NCBI GenBank assembly: GCA_024638765.1 | Contig: JAHEJT010000010.1 | Location: forward strand, 1 to 60,307 | Origin: Verrucomicrobiales bacterium | GTDB taxonomy: Bacteria > Verrucomicrobiota > Verrucomicrobiia > Verrucomicrobiales > DEV007 | Reading direction: 5' to 3' | Length of the DNA: 60,307 nt | Part shown: piece after piece, positions 35,759 through 43,530 of the stretch | Layout: each line of letters opens with the position of its first letter | How positions within the stretch are numbered: position 1 is the stretch's first letter | Made by a program: the position numbers and the translations under genes | Notes under the pieces: generated by a model | The model's database searches: none | Seen by the model: only the letters and a program-made list of their open reading frames with translations | What the model was told of the DNA's origin: nothing

Positions 35759-36427
35759 ATGGAAACACCCTACCCTGCAGATTCCCCCGGTCCGCAGGTC
35801 GATATCCCAGACCGGGCCCCGGTCATGATCCTGCCGGAGTGCAACCTCCTGCCCTACGGCCTGCTGCCCCTCTTCATCTTCGAGCCAAAATACCGGCAGC
35901 TGCTCGAGGACAGCCTCGCCGCAGAGCGCCTCTTCTGCCTGGGAATGCGAAAGCCGTCCCCGGAAACCGCGCCCGATCCCGATCCGGACCATCACGTCTT
36001 CGAACACTCCACGCTCGGCCTCATCCGGGCTTCTGTCAGCCACGACGACGGCACCTCCCACCTCATTCTCCAGGGCCTCAAACGCGTCCGCTTCACTGGA
36101 TGGATCGACGACCACGCTTACCGCATCGCGGAGCTTGAGCCGGTGGAAAGTTCCGTCTCCAACGATCTCCAGGCCCAGGCTCTATCCTCCAGACTCCTCG
36201 AAATCACCCGGGAACACGTCCAGCGCGGAGCGGAAGTCTCCGACCAACTCCGCGATTACCTCAATTCCCTCCAGGATCCCGAGGCCATCGGCGATATCGT
36301 GGCTTACAATTTTATCTCCAATCCCTACTCCCGCCAGCAACTCCTCGAGCTCACCGACGTGTGCGAGCGTCTGCGCTTTGTGATCGAAAAGCTGGCCAAG
36401 TCTCTTCCGAAAAAAAGGGGCGCCTGA
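35759..36427 (+). CDS. Lon N-terminal (substrate-binding) domain protein
   Basis: A 222-residue stand-alone LON substrate-binding domain protein without ATPase or protease parts. The opening VMILPECNLLPYGLLPLFIFEPKYRQLL matches the start of the Lon N domain (LPLFPLPxxxLFPGxxLPLHIFExRYxxM). LGLIRASVSHDDGTSHLILQGLKRVRF is the central block, and a helical bundle occupies about 150-222. Homologues are widespread and mostly uncharacterised; some relate to ubiquitin-ligase cereblon-like binding folds. It diverges from rpsO and converges on dgt. Confidence 0.88.
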   Translation: METPYPADSPGPQVDIPDRAPVMILPECNLLPYGLLPLFIFEPKYRQLLEDSLAAERLFCLGMRKPSPETAPDPDPDHHVFEHSTLGLIRASVSHDDGTSHLILQGLKRVRFTGWIDDHAYRIAELEPVESSVSNDLQAQALSSRLLEITREHVQRGAEVSDQLRDYLNSLQDPEAIGDIVAYNFISNPYSRQQLLELTDVCERLRFVIEKLAKSLPKKRGA

Positions 36428-36443
36428 GCCGGGCCTCCCCTCT

Positions 36444-37592
36444 TCAACCCGCCCCCAGCCGGTCGCACTCCTCAATCAGGTATCGATCCGTCATTCCAGA
36501 GACGTAATCGCATACCGTCCGGTAAACACCCTCCCTCTCCAGCCGCTCGGAAGTTGTCTTCCCCAGTTCCTCGGGCCGGCTCAAGTAATACCCAAAGACC
36601 CGCTCGATCATATCGCAACCCCGCAAATTCGGGGCGGAGACCTCTTCGTGGAAATACAGGTTTTGATACAGAAATTTTCGCAACTGGCGATTCGCCTTGC
36701 TCAGAGAATCACTGTATCCCGCCAGTAAACTCTCCTCGCCGCGCACCTCGTCGCTGCTCGCCACCCCGGCGGCCTCCAGCCTCTCATGCGTCGCCGAGAT
36801 CAAATCTTCCACCTCGTAGTCAATCAGCTCCCGAATCACATAAGAACGCAATCGCTTCCCCGCCAGCTTCGGGAAATGCTTTTTCACATACTCCGTGCAA
36901 ACCTGCCATAACTCGATGGTTTCGAGCTGTTTCTCCGTGATCAGATGATGGTCAAGCCCGTCCTCCAGATCGTGGCTGTAATACGTAATCTCATCCGCCA
37001 CGTTGGCGATCTGCGCCTCCAGAGAGGGCGACGAAAAGCGCTCGACCTCCCCCGTATCCGCCCGCCGGCGCACATACCCGCGGTCATGCTTGCGCAGCCC
37101 CTCCAGGACCTCATACGAAAGATTCAGCCCCGGAAAATCCGGATACTTGGATTCCACCACCTCCACCACCCGCAGGCTCTGGACGTTGTGCTCGAACCCC
37201 CCTTGACCGCGCATCAGCTCATTGAGCTTCTCCTCCCCGGCATGCCCGAAGGGGGCATGCCCCAAATCGTGCGCCAACGCCACCCCTTCCGCCAGGTCCT
37301 CATTCACTCCCAGTGCCCGGGCAATCGTCCGGCTCACCGAGGCGACCTCAATCGTGTGCGTCAGCCGCGTCCGCAGATGATCACCGGTCCCATTCAGAAA
37401 AACCTGGGTCTTATACTCCAGCCGCCGGAACGCCCGTGAGTGGATGATCCGCGCGCGATCTCGTTGATACGCCGTCCGGTATGGGTGCGGAGGCTCCGCG
37501 TGCCTCCGCCCCGCACTCTCACTCACCCTCTGCGCATAGGGCGCCAACCTCGCCTCTTCCTCCCGCTCCTGGTCTTCCCGGCTCTTAAGCAT
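36444..37592 (-). CDS. dgt: Deoxyguanosinetriphosphate triphosphohydrolase-like protein
   Basis: A 382-residue HD-domain dNTPase that hydrolyses dGTP or other dNTPs to the nucleoside and triphosphate. YRTAYQRDRARIIHSRAFRRLEYKTQVF, RTRLTHTIEV, and the HD motif ALAHDLGHAPFGHAGE are diagnostic, and FEHNVQSLRVV follows. The start is the ATG at 37592 (MLKSREDQE); a longer frame adds 20 residues with a hydrophobic, un-Dgt-like character. A -10-like TATAGT with TTGCCA upstream lies just before this ATG. The length fits the type 2 (non-E. coli) dGTPase family. Confidence 0.93.
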   Translation of the reverse strand: MLKSREDQEREEEARLAPYAQRVSESAGRRHAEPPHPYRTAYQRDRARIIHSRAFRRLEYKTQVFLNGTGDHLRTRLTHTIEVASVSRTIARALGVNEDLAEGVALAHDLGHAPFGHAGEEKLNELMRGQGGFEHNVQSLRVVEVVESKYPDFPGLNLSYEVLEGLRKHDRGYVRRRADTGEVERFSSPSLEAQIANVADEITYYSHDLEDGLDHHLITEKQLETIELWQVCTEYVKKHFPKLAGKRLRSYVIRELIDYEVEDLISATHERLEAAGVASSDEVRGEESLLAGYSDSLSKANRQLRKFLYQNLYFHEEVSAPNLRGCDMIERVFGYYLSRPEELGKTTSERLEREGVYRTVCDYVSGMTDRYLIEECDRLGAG

Positions 37593-37783
37593 GGCAGCCA
37601 ACACTATAACCGCAAAGCAAGTCAGGTTGGCAACCCGATCCCGCTCTCGCATTTCCCACTCCTTCGCCTGCTCGCGGCTCCGCGGGACGCGCGTGCCACG
37701 CCGAAGCTTCAGCGAAGGCGGGTCGCCCTACCTTTGTCCAGGAGATATTCGAACCTCATTCACCCCTCGCCACTCGCCACTAC

Positions 37784-38056
37784 TCACTCCTCGTCCTCCA
37801 ACTCCCGCCGCAACTCCCCGCGCAGCCGCGTCAAATCGTAAAGCGACAAACACAAAAGCAGCAACGCCAGCAGAAAACAGAACCCCCAGTAAATCACAAA
37901 CCACCCCGGCCGCTCTACCAGGGCATCCCCAAAAAGAATGCCTCCCGATACCAGGAAAATCGCCGCCAGACATAACCCGAACATCAGCCGCCGACGGCTG
38001 TCACGCACCCGCAAGACGCCCGGGAAAATCCGATTCGATTCTTTCCCCCCTCTCAT
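37784..38056 (-). CDS. Small two-helix membrane protein (hypothetical)
   Basis: A 90-residue protein with two membrane helices (about 24-44 and 52-72) and a charged C-terminus (RLRGELRRELEDEE). Its ATG overlaps the stop codon of the upstream YacP-like gene as ATGA, so the two are translationally coupled. No family was recognised. The tight coupling to a ribonuclease-like gene is the only functional hint. Confidence 0.75.
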   Translation of the reverse strand: MRGGKESNRIFPGVLRVRDSRRRLMFGLCLAAIFLVSGGILFGDALVERPGWFVIYWGFCFLLALLLLCLSLYDLTRLRGELRRELEDEE

Positions 38057-38502
38057 CCGGATCGCCGCCGGCGGTTCACGACATCGCGAAATCCCGCCTC
38101 TGCCGACTCCACTCTCGTCCGAAAACTCAGAGTGTCCTCCGCCAGGCCCCCAAACGCGCTCACCGTCTCCGCCTCCGCACGGTCGTCCGTGACCACCGTG
38201 ATCTCGTGTTTCTCCGCATACTTGCCCACCAGCCTCTCAATGACGTCGTCCGCGGTCCGCGACGCCTCCGCGTAAATCAATTGCACCCCCTGCGCCTCGC
38301 GCTCGGAAGTGGTGGATTCACCCTTCCCGTCAAACACCAACACCACCGGGATCCCAGTGGTATCCTGATAACGAACCAGCCGGTTCTGAAGTTCCCGTCG
38401 CGCCAGCCTCGGCTCCCGCCCGTGCATCGTCCGCAAGTCTTCCCACCCGAAGATCACGCTGTGACCGTCGACGATCGTTACCGGTGCACGCTTGCCCTTC
38501 AC
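38053..38502 (-). CDS. YacP-like NYN-domain protein (probable endoribonuclease)
   Basis: A 149-residue NYN (PIN-like) domain protein of the YacP/Rae1 group, metal-dependent RNases in other bacteria. APVTIVDGHSVIFG (near the start) and VVLVFDGKGES place the first acidic residues; ADDVIERLVGKYAEKHEITVVTDDRAE carries the later Asp residues. The GTG at 38502 is chosen as start because GGGAGG lies eight bases upstream; an ATG at 38556 would add 18 residues without family similarity. It is coupled by ATGA overlap to the small membrane protein. Confidence 0.82.
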   Translation of the reverse strand: MKGKRAPVTIVDGHSVIFGWEDLRTMHGREPRLARRELQNRLVRYQDTTGIPVVLVFDGKGESTTSEREAQGVQLIYAEASRTADDVIERLVGKYAEKHEITVVTDDRAEAETVSAFGGLAEDTLSFRTRVESAEAGFRDVVNRRRRSG

Positions 38503-38592
38503 AGAATCAACCTCCCACGAGAACCTTCTCGCGTCGACCGGAACCAGCCGAGTCAAAGCTAGACCCGCAATCTGCGCGGCACGGCGTGATCC

Positions 38593-39114
38593 TCAGCCCG
38601 CCGCTTCGGTGGATTCCGCGACCGGGGCTTCCGCCTTGGCGGGCGTTGAAGCCGCTTCCGCCGCAGAGGGTGAAGCTGCTTCTGCAGGCTTCTCGGCCGT
38701 CGCGGCCTCGTCTTTGGGAGTCTCCTTCGGCGCGGCTTCCTTCGCGGGCGCCTCTTCCTTCGCGGGCGCTTCTTCCTTCGCGGGCGCTTCTTCCTTCGCG
38801 GGTTCCGACTTCTTGGCGACGGTCTTCTTTGTCGCCGTCTTCTTAGCGGACGTCTTTTTCGCAGCTGTCTTCTTGGTGGCCGTCTTCTTCGCGGCGGCCG
38901 TCTTCTTCGCGGCGGCCGTCTTCTTGGCAGTGGTCTTCTTCCCGGTCGTCTTCTTGGCGGCGGCCTTCTTCTTGGTCGCCACACCCGCGGAAGCTGCTTT
39001 CTTGGCGGGAGCCGCCTTCTTCACGGCGGGCCGGGACTCGGCCCTCCTTTTCTTGCGCTTTTGGTAAAGCTTACGGCGCCTCCGTTTGATGATCTTGTTA
39101 TATTGCTGGCCCAT
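38593..39114 (-). CDS. Lys/Ala-rich histone H1-like protein
   Basis: A 173-residue highly basic protein. The N-terminus MGQQYNKIIKRRRRKLYQKRKKRR is a conserved-looking basic head. Residues about 35-110 are repeats of KKTAAKK type (TKKTAAKKTSAKKTATKK), like the C-terminal tail of histone H1 or bacterial AlgP/Hc1-like proteins. The rest is an acidic, repeat-rich tail (PAKEEA repeated four times, then Ala/Glu/Pro-rich). The repeats are also a DNA-level tandem array. The start is set at 39114 because the extra upstream frame has no such head. A DNA- or RNA-binding role is inferred from composition only. Confidence 0.8.
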   Translation of the reverse strand: MGQQYNKIIKRRRRKLYQKRKKRRAESRPAVKKAAPAKKAASAGVATKKKAAAKKTTGKKTTAKKTAAAKKTAAAKKTATKKTAAKKTSAKKTATKKTVAKKSEPAKEEAPAKEEAPAKEEAPAKEAAPKETPKDEAATAEKPAEAASPSAAEAASTPAKAEAPVAESTEAAG

Positions 39115-39786
39115 ACTTGGAATTACTATATCCGGCTTCCGGCAGCCGCCCCCTCCCATCCGGCGCCTTCAAGAGCATTCCCGGTGGAGCGTTCCTATTT
39201 ACGTCCTCCCTCTTACCAGTGCAAGCGGAAATCCTGAGCGATCCGCCTTCCGGGCGCGTTCCTGACGACTCCGAAAAGCATGAAAAACCCAAAGAAATGA
39301 CTTGCCATCGGGGACTACTGCCCGCACTGTATGGGCACGCTCACTTGAGTTGAATTCGTTGCTCGTATCGAATTCAGGCTTCCTTACCGGTCAGCTGGGA
39401 CGCAGACAGACCCTTCTCGAAGAGGTTACCGGTATCATGAGGGATAGCCAGGCAATTGCCAAAGCCGGTGAGTTTTCCGTCCTTCCTTTTGTAACTACCC
39501 TATTCAGAATCCTGGCGATTTTGCGCTGATTATCGGGCGTTTATCCGCCGTTTTTATCTTAATTGAGGACCGCAAATATCCCCTCCGGCGAAGACACGGC
39601 AACTCCGCCGCCGCCTCCACTTCCCCCGCACACCCAAGGAAGCAACATTCTCAGGATCGGCTCTTCGCGCCGCGTTTAAATCCGGCGCCAACTACAAGTT
39701 AGAATCCAAATCGCGCCTCACTCATCGGAGGCCTAACAGATGCCCTTTTTACGGGCGCGTCACTCTTCTAAGTAGCAAACAACGGC
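39115..39786. other. Long non-coding spacer before yebC
   Basis: 672 bases with no credible gene on either strand. Short frames exist but lack family similarity and starts. Features include GGCAATTGCC near 39450, two TACCGG words (39383 and 39428) and hairpin-capable GCCC/GGGC at the right end. It should contain the promoters of the leftward Lys-rich gene and of yebC. Nothing definite was identified. Confidence 0.4.
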
Positions 39787-40539
39787 ATGGCAGGTCATAA
39801 CAAATGGTCCAAAGTCAAGCACGTGAAAGCACGCGTCGATGCAAAGCGCGGCAAGCTTTTCAGCAAGCTCTCTAAGGAAATCTCAATCGCCGCCAAGGAA
39901 GGCGGAGGCGATCCCGACCTCAACCCGCGCCTGCGCCAGGCCGTGGAAAACGCCAAGGCCGTCTCCGTGCCCAAGGACAACATCGAGCGCGCCATCAAGA
40001 AAGGCACCGGTGAACTCGGAGGCGAAGCCATTCAGGAAGTTACCTACGAAGGCTTCGCACCCGGAGGCGTCGGCATCATTGTCGAAGTCGCCACCGACAA
40101 CAAGAACCGCTCCGCCGCCGACATCCGCAGTATCTTCAATAAAAACAATGGCTCCCTCGGCAGCAGCGGGAGCGTGGCTCACCTCTTCGAGCGCAAGGGA
40201 CAGATTCGCGTGGCCCTCGAGGCCGCCAGTGAAAATCAAATCCTCGAACTGGCTCTCGATGCGGGCGCGGAAGACGTTTCCTGCGACGAGGAAGACCATC
40301 TCATCTTCACCCCGGTGGACCAGCTCTCCAGCGTCGCCGCCGCCCTGCGCGAAAAAAATATCGAACCACGCGGCCAGGAACTCGTCTACATCCCCCAGAA
40401 CAGTATTCCAGTAAATGAAGAATCCGTCGCCGGCCAGGTCCTTCGAATCTGCGAAACCCTCGAGGATTACGACGATACCATGAACGTCTTTACCAACTTC
40501 GATATCCCGGATCAGATCCTCGAATCCGTGGCCGTCTGA
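39787..40539 (+). CDS. YebC/PmpR family transcriptional or translational regulator
   Basis: A 250-residue YebC/TACO1-family protein. The opening MAGHNKWSKVKHVKARVDAKRGKLF is diagnostic (usually MAGHSKW.NIKHRK). GEAIQEVTYEGFAPGGVGIIVEVATDNKNR and LGSSGSVAHLFERKG are family blocks. Members are DNA-binding regulators or, in recent work on several bacteria and mitochondria, ribosome-associated translation factors. The length is standard. Rho follows after 115 bases on the same strand. Confidence 0.95.
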   Translation: MAGHNKWSKVKHVKARVDAKRGKLFSKLSKEISIAAKEGGGDPDLNPRLRQAVENAKAVSVPKDNIERAIKKGTGELGGEAIQEVTYEGFAPGGVGIIVEVATDNKNRSAADIRSIFNKNNGSLGSSGSVAHLFERKGQIRVALEAASENQILELALDAGAEDVSCDEEDHLIFTPVDQLSSVAAALREKNIEPRGQELVYIPQNSIPVNEESVAGQVLRICETLEDYDDTMNVFTNFDIPDQILESVAV

Positions 40540-40654
40540 ATTTAATCCTTCTTCTGCAAAGCCACCACGCCGTCCTCGCGGTATTTCCCAATTCCAATAC
40601 ACAGTCGTCGCCCGGCCTCCATCGCCCCTTTCCCTCCTAATCATCTCTCCTGCA

Positions 40655-42058
40655 ATGAGCGAATCACCCGAAGAACCCGCAACCGTCGAGCCGAAAGCGG
40701 AAGGCTCCCATGCCCCCGCCCCCTCCCGGACATCCGATTCGCCGGAACAATCCCCCGGCAAGAAACAGTCCGATCGCGGCGGATCCCGCCACAAGGGAAG
40801 ATCGCGCGACCATCAGCCGCACGGGCAAGGGCAAGGCCAGGGGCAGGGCCGTCCGTCCGGAGGGAAAAGAAACCGCTCCAAGAACAAACGCCGTCAGAAA
40901 GGGAGCAACCAGAACAAGCAAAAGAAAGATGTCGTCCTCGGCCCCCCCGAGGAAGCCGAGGGCCTTCTCGAAATCAGCGGGAAAGGGTTCGGGTTTCTCC
41001 GCCAGAAAGAACGCAATTACCAACAGACCCCGCAAGACGTCTTCGTGACTCCCGAAATCGTCCGCGTCAACGGACTCCGGGACGGTCTCTGGGTGAAATG
41101 CATGTCCCGCAAAGGCAACCGCGGACCCCAACTCGTCGAACTGCTAGAAATCAACGGACGCAAACCCAAGGATTACCGCAACCTTCCCTACTTCGAAGAA
41201 CTCACCGCCATTAATCCGGACAAACGCATCATCCTCGAAACCGATCCCGATCGCCATACCACCCGTGTCATAGACATGATGACGCCCATCGGCCGCGGCC
41301 AGCGCGGCCTCATCGTGGCGCCTCCGCGCACCGGAAAAACCACCCTGCTCCTGCACATGGCCGAGGCCGTCGCCAAGAATTATCCCGATTACAAACTCAT
41401 GATTCTCCTCGTGGACGAACGCCCCGAGGAAGTCACCGAATTTACCCGCGGCCTTCCCACCGCGGAGATCATGGCCAGTTCCAACGACAGCGAGGTCAAA
41501 AGCCACACCCGCATCGCCCAACTCGCAATCGAGCGCGCCAAGCGCCTCGTCGAAGCCGGTGAACACGTCTTCATGCTCATGGATTCCATCACCCGCCTCG
41601 GTCGCGCCTTCAACAACGCCATGAAGGGAAATGGGCGCACCATGTCGGGTGGTATCGACATCAAGGCACTCGAAATCCCGCGCAAACTCTTCGCCGCCGC
41701 CCGCAACACCCGCGAGGCCGGCTCCCTCACCATCATCGCCACCTCCCTCGTCCAGACCGGCAGCAAAATGGACGAACTCATCTTCCAGGAGTTCAAAGGC
41801 ACCGGTAACATGGAACTCGTCCTCGATCGCAAGATCTCCGAGCAATACATCTATCCCGCCGTGGATATCCACCGCTCAGGGACCCGGCGCGAAGAACTCC
41901 TCCTCCCACCCCATCAGCTGGAAAAAATCTTCGTCATCCGACGCGGACTCGCCGGCCATAAGCCCGTCGAAGCCGTCGAGCGCCTCCTCAGCTTTATCGA
42001 ACGCTTCCCGAACAACGCCCAGCTCCTGCTCGAGATCAAAGCCTCGGCCGCCGCCTGA
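40655..42058 (+). CDS. rho: Transcription termination factor Rho
   Basis: A 467-residue hexameric RNA-dependent ATPase. Walker A is APPRTGKTT (222-230), with Walker B LMILLVDERPEEV and the Q- and R-loop region following. The cold-shock-like RNA-binding domain (GKGFGFLRQ, about 100-165) precedes it. Residues about 30-92 are a Gly/Gln/Lys/Arg-rich insertion (HGQGQGQGQGRP, KRNRSKNKRRQK) that is absent from E. coli Rho and found in Rho proteins of high-GC and some other phyla. The C-terminal KISEQYIYPAVDI-SGTRREELL block is normal. Confidence 0.96.
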   Translation: MSESPEEPATVEPKAEGSHAPAPSRTSDSPEQSPGKKQSDRGGSRHKGRSRDHQPHGQGQGQGQGRPSGGKRNRSKNKRRQKGSNQNKQKKDVVLGPPEEAEGLLEISGKGFGFLRQKERNYQQTPQDVFVTPEIVRVNGLRDGLWVKCMSRKGNRGPQLVELLEINGRKPKDYRNLPYFEELTAINPDKRIILETDPDRHTTRVIDMMTPIGRGQRGLIVAPPRTGKTTLLLHMAEAVAKNYPDYKLMILLVDERPEEVTEFTRGLPTAEIMASSNDSEVKSHTRIAQLAIERAKRLVEAGEHVFMLMDSITRLGRAFNNAMKGNGRTMSGGIDIKALEIPRKLFAAARNTREAGSLTIIATSLVQTGSKMDELIFQEFKGTGNMELVLDRKISEQYIYPAVDIHRSGTRREELLLPPHQLEKIFVIRRGLAGHKPVEAVERLLSFIERFPNNAQLLLEIKASAAA

Positions 42059-42090
42059 ACCGCCGCCGGCGCCAGGCTCAGTCACCCCCC

Positions 42091-42106
42091 GCCCGGGTTC
42101 CCGGGC
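42091..42106. terminator. Short GC hairpin after rho
   Basis: GCCCGGG (42091-42097), TT, CCCGGGC (42100-42106), 33 bases after the rho stop codon. No U-tract follows. Confidence 0.35.
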
Positions 42107-42146
42107 CCCCTCCCATGCCTTCCCGTCCCGTCTCAACGGGATTACG

Positions 42147-42202
42147 GGTCATTGCGCCTTCCGCCTTCCCTCCTCTTGCTTTTCCCTTTATCCTTTTTCC
42201 TT
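42147..42202. repeat. Heptamer-register array before the BON-like gene
   Basis: Eight units in 7-base register of the loose form TTNNNCC; the last four (CTTTTCC, CTTTATC, CTTTTTC, CTTTGCC at 42174-42201) are the most regular. It ends 27 bases before the start at 42230. Confidence 0.7.
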
Positions 42203-42229
42203 TGCCAGCCTTCCCCTTCTCATCGGTAA

Positions 42230-43432
42230 ATGAAACTCGCGGTCCCCATTCTTTTCGCCCTGCTCGCGATTCTCTATTCCCTGGCAGCTACTTTCCTCTT
42301 CCAAGACGATATCGAAAGCGAACTCGAGTCCCGGGCTCGAACCGCCATTGCCGCCAATGACGAACTTCAGCACGTCCTCGTCGAGTTCCGCGCCTTCGAT
42401 GCCTCGCTTTCCGGCGAAGTGTCCTCGCCGGAACTCCGCGCGGAAGCCGAAAACCTGATCGCCTCCCTGCCCGGGGCGCGCGTCATCGCCAACGAAATCA
42501 GTTACCCCGGTCATCAGGAAATTGAACCTCCCCCGGCTGCCGCCGCAGCTCCCTCCAGCAAAAAGCCCTCCTTCAACCTCATCGCCCGGCTCCGGAAGAA
42601 ACCCGCGACTCTGAGTTTTCAGGCCGATCAAGGCAAACTCACACTTGAAGGCCTCGTCCCGGATGCCGCCGTAAAAGCCTCCTTTCTCACCGCCGTCGCC
42701 GCCGTCGGAAGCTTCCCCGAAATCGAAGCCCGGGATCTCCTCGTCGATCCCCGCTGCGCCCGCACCCGGTGGCCCGAGGCTCTCCCCCGATTCACGGCCT
42801 TCCTTCTTGTCCGGACGACCGAGAGCAACTTCCACATCGATCCCAAGCGTGTCCGCCTCCATGCCACCGGGCTGGATGGCCCCGCAGTAGAGCAAATCCA
42901 GGAACGCCTCACCGCCCTCGATCTCGGCAATCGGCGCCTCGACGTGGACATCACCATCGCCCCCGGCCTGCCCATCCCTCCAGATGAAGGCTTTTTCCTC
43001 AAGACCACCCGCCTCGACCAGGAAAACGCGGAGCTTCTCGTCGAGGCCCGCCTCCCCTCCGGAGCCGAGAAAGCACGGCTCCTGGAAATCCTCGAATTCG
43101 ACCTCCCCCAGACCCGAATTCTCGATCAAATCGCCGTCCAACCGGGCCTGCAGACCCCCGATTGGGCCGCCCGGCTCCCCAATCTCCTCTCCCTCCTCCA
43201 TACCCGGACCCGGAGCGCCCGGCTCACGGCCCTGCAAGAGAGGCTTCACATTGTGGGCGAAATGAGACAGAATGAGCCACCGGAGAATCTCGCCGACGTG
43301 ATCGCACTTATGCTGGGACCCCAAGTTACCGTGGAAAGCCACCTGCTCCCCTATGAGCAGGCTTCGCCATCCGCACTTCCCGATAGCGTATCCTCATCGC
43401 GGGACACGCTGCCTTCCCGATCACCCCCTTAA
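42230..43432 (+). CDS. Membrane-anchored protein with BON-like repeats
   Basis: A 400-residue protein with one N-terminal membrane segment (about 3-24) and probably a periplasmic remainder. It has three or four divergent repeats of BON-domain form: LSFQADQGKLTLEGLVPDAAVKASFLTAV (about 125), FLLVRTTESNFHIDPKRVRLHATGLDG... (about 190) and ENAELLVEARLPSGAEKARLLEIL (about 265). An Ala/Pro-rich linker separates the first from the rest. BON domains bind membranes or attach to the envelope. The next gene, 98 bases away, is a large membrane protein, so an envelope complex is possible. Family assignment is by pattern only. Confidence 0.65.
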   Translation: MKLAVPILFALLAILYSLAATFLFQDDIESELESRARTAIAANDELQHVLVEFRAFDASLSGEVSSPELRAEAENLIASLPGARVIANEISYPGHQEIEPPPAAAAAPSSKKPSFNLIARLRKKPATLSFQADQGKLTLEGLVPDAAVKASFLTAVAAVGSFPEIEARDLLVDPRCARTRWPEALPRFTAFLLVRTTESNFHIDPKRVRLHATGLDGPAVEQIQERLTALDLGNRRLDVDITIAPGLPIPPDEGFFLKTTRLDQENAELLVEARLPSGAEKARLLEILEFDLPQTRILDQIAVQPGLQTPDWAARLPNLLSLLHTRTRSARLTALQERLHIVGEMRQNEPPENLADVIALMLGPQVTVESHLLPYEQASPSALPDSVSSSRDTLPSRSPP

Positions 43433-43530
43433 CCACCCCACTCCCTCTCTCTAACAGAATTCTTAAAGAGACCCCCCCGAAGCAAAACCAAAGCGACCGC
43501 AACCGTCACCCGACATCTTAACAACCAAAC

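Noticed and set aside
36444..37652. A longer dGTPase start at 37652
   Set aside because: The extra 20 residues are hydrophobic and unlike the family, and promoter-like sequence lies inside them.
39115..39786. tRNA or other structural RNA in the long spacer before yebC
   Set aside because: No cloverleaf with a TTCGA-type arm and CCA-adjacent acceptor could be drawn, and no known RNA motif was seen.
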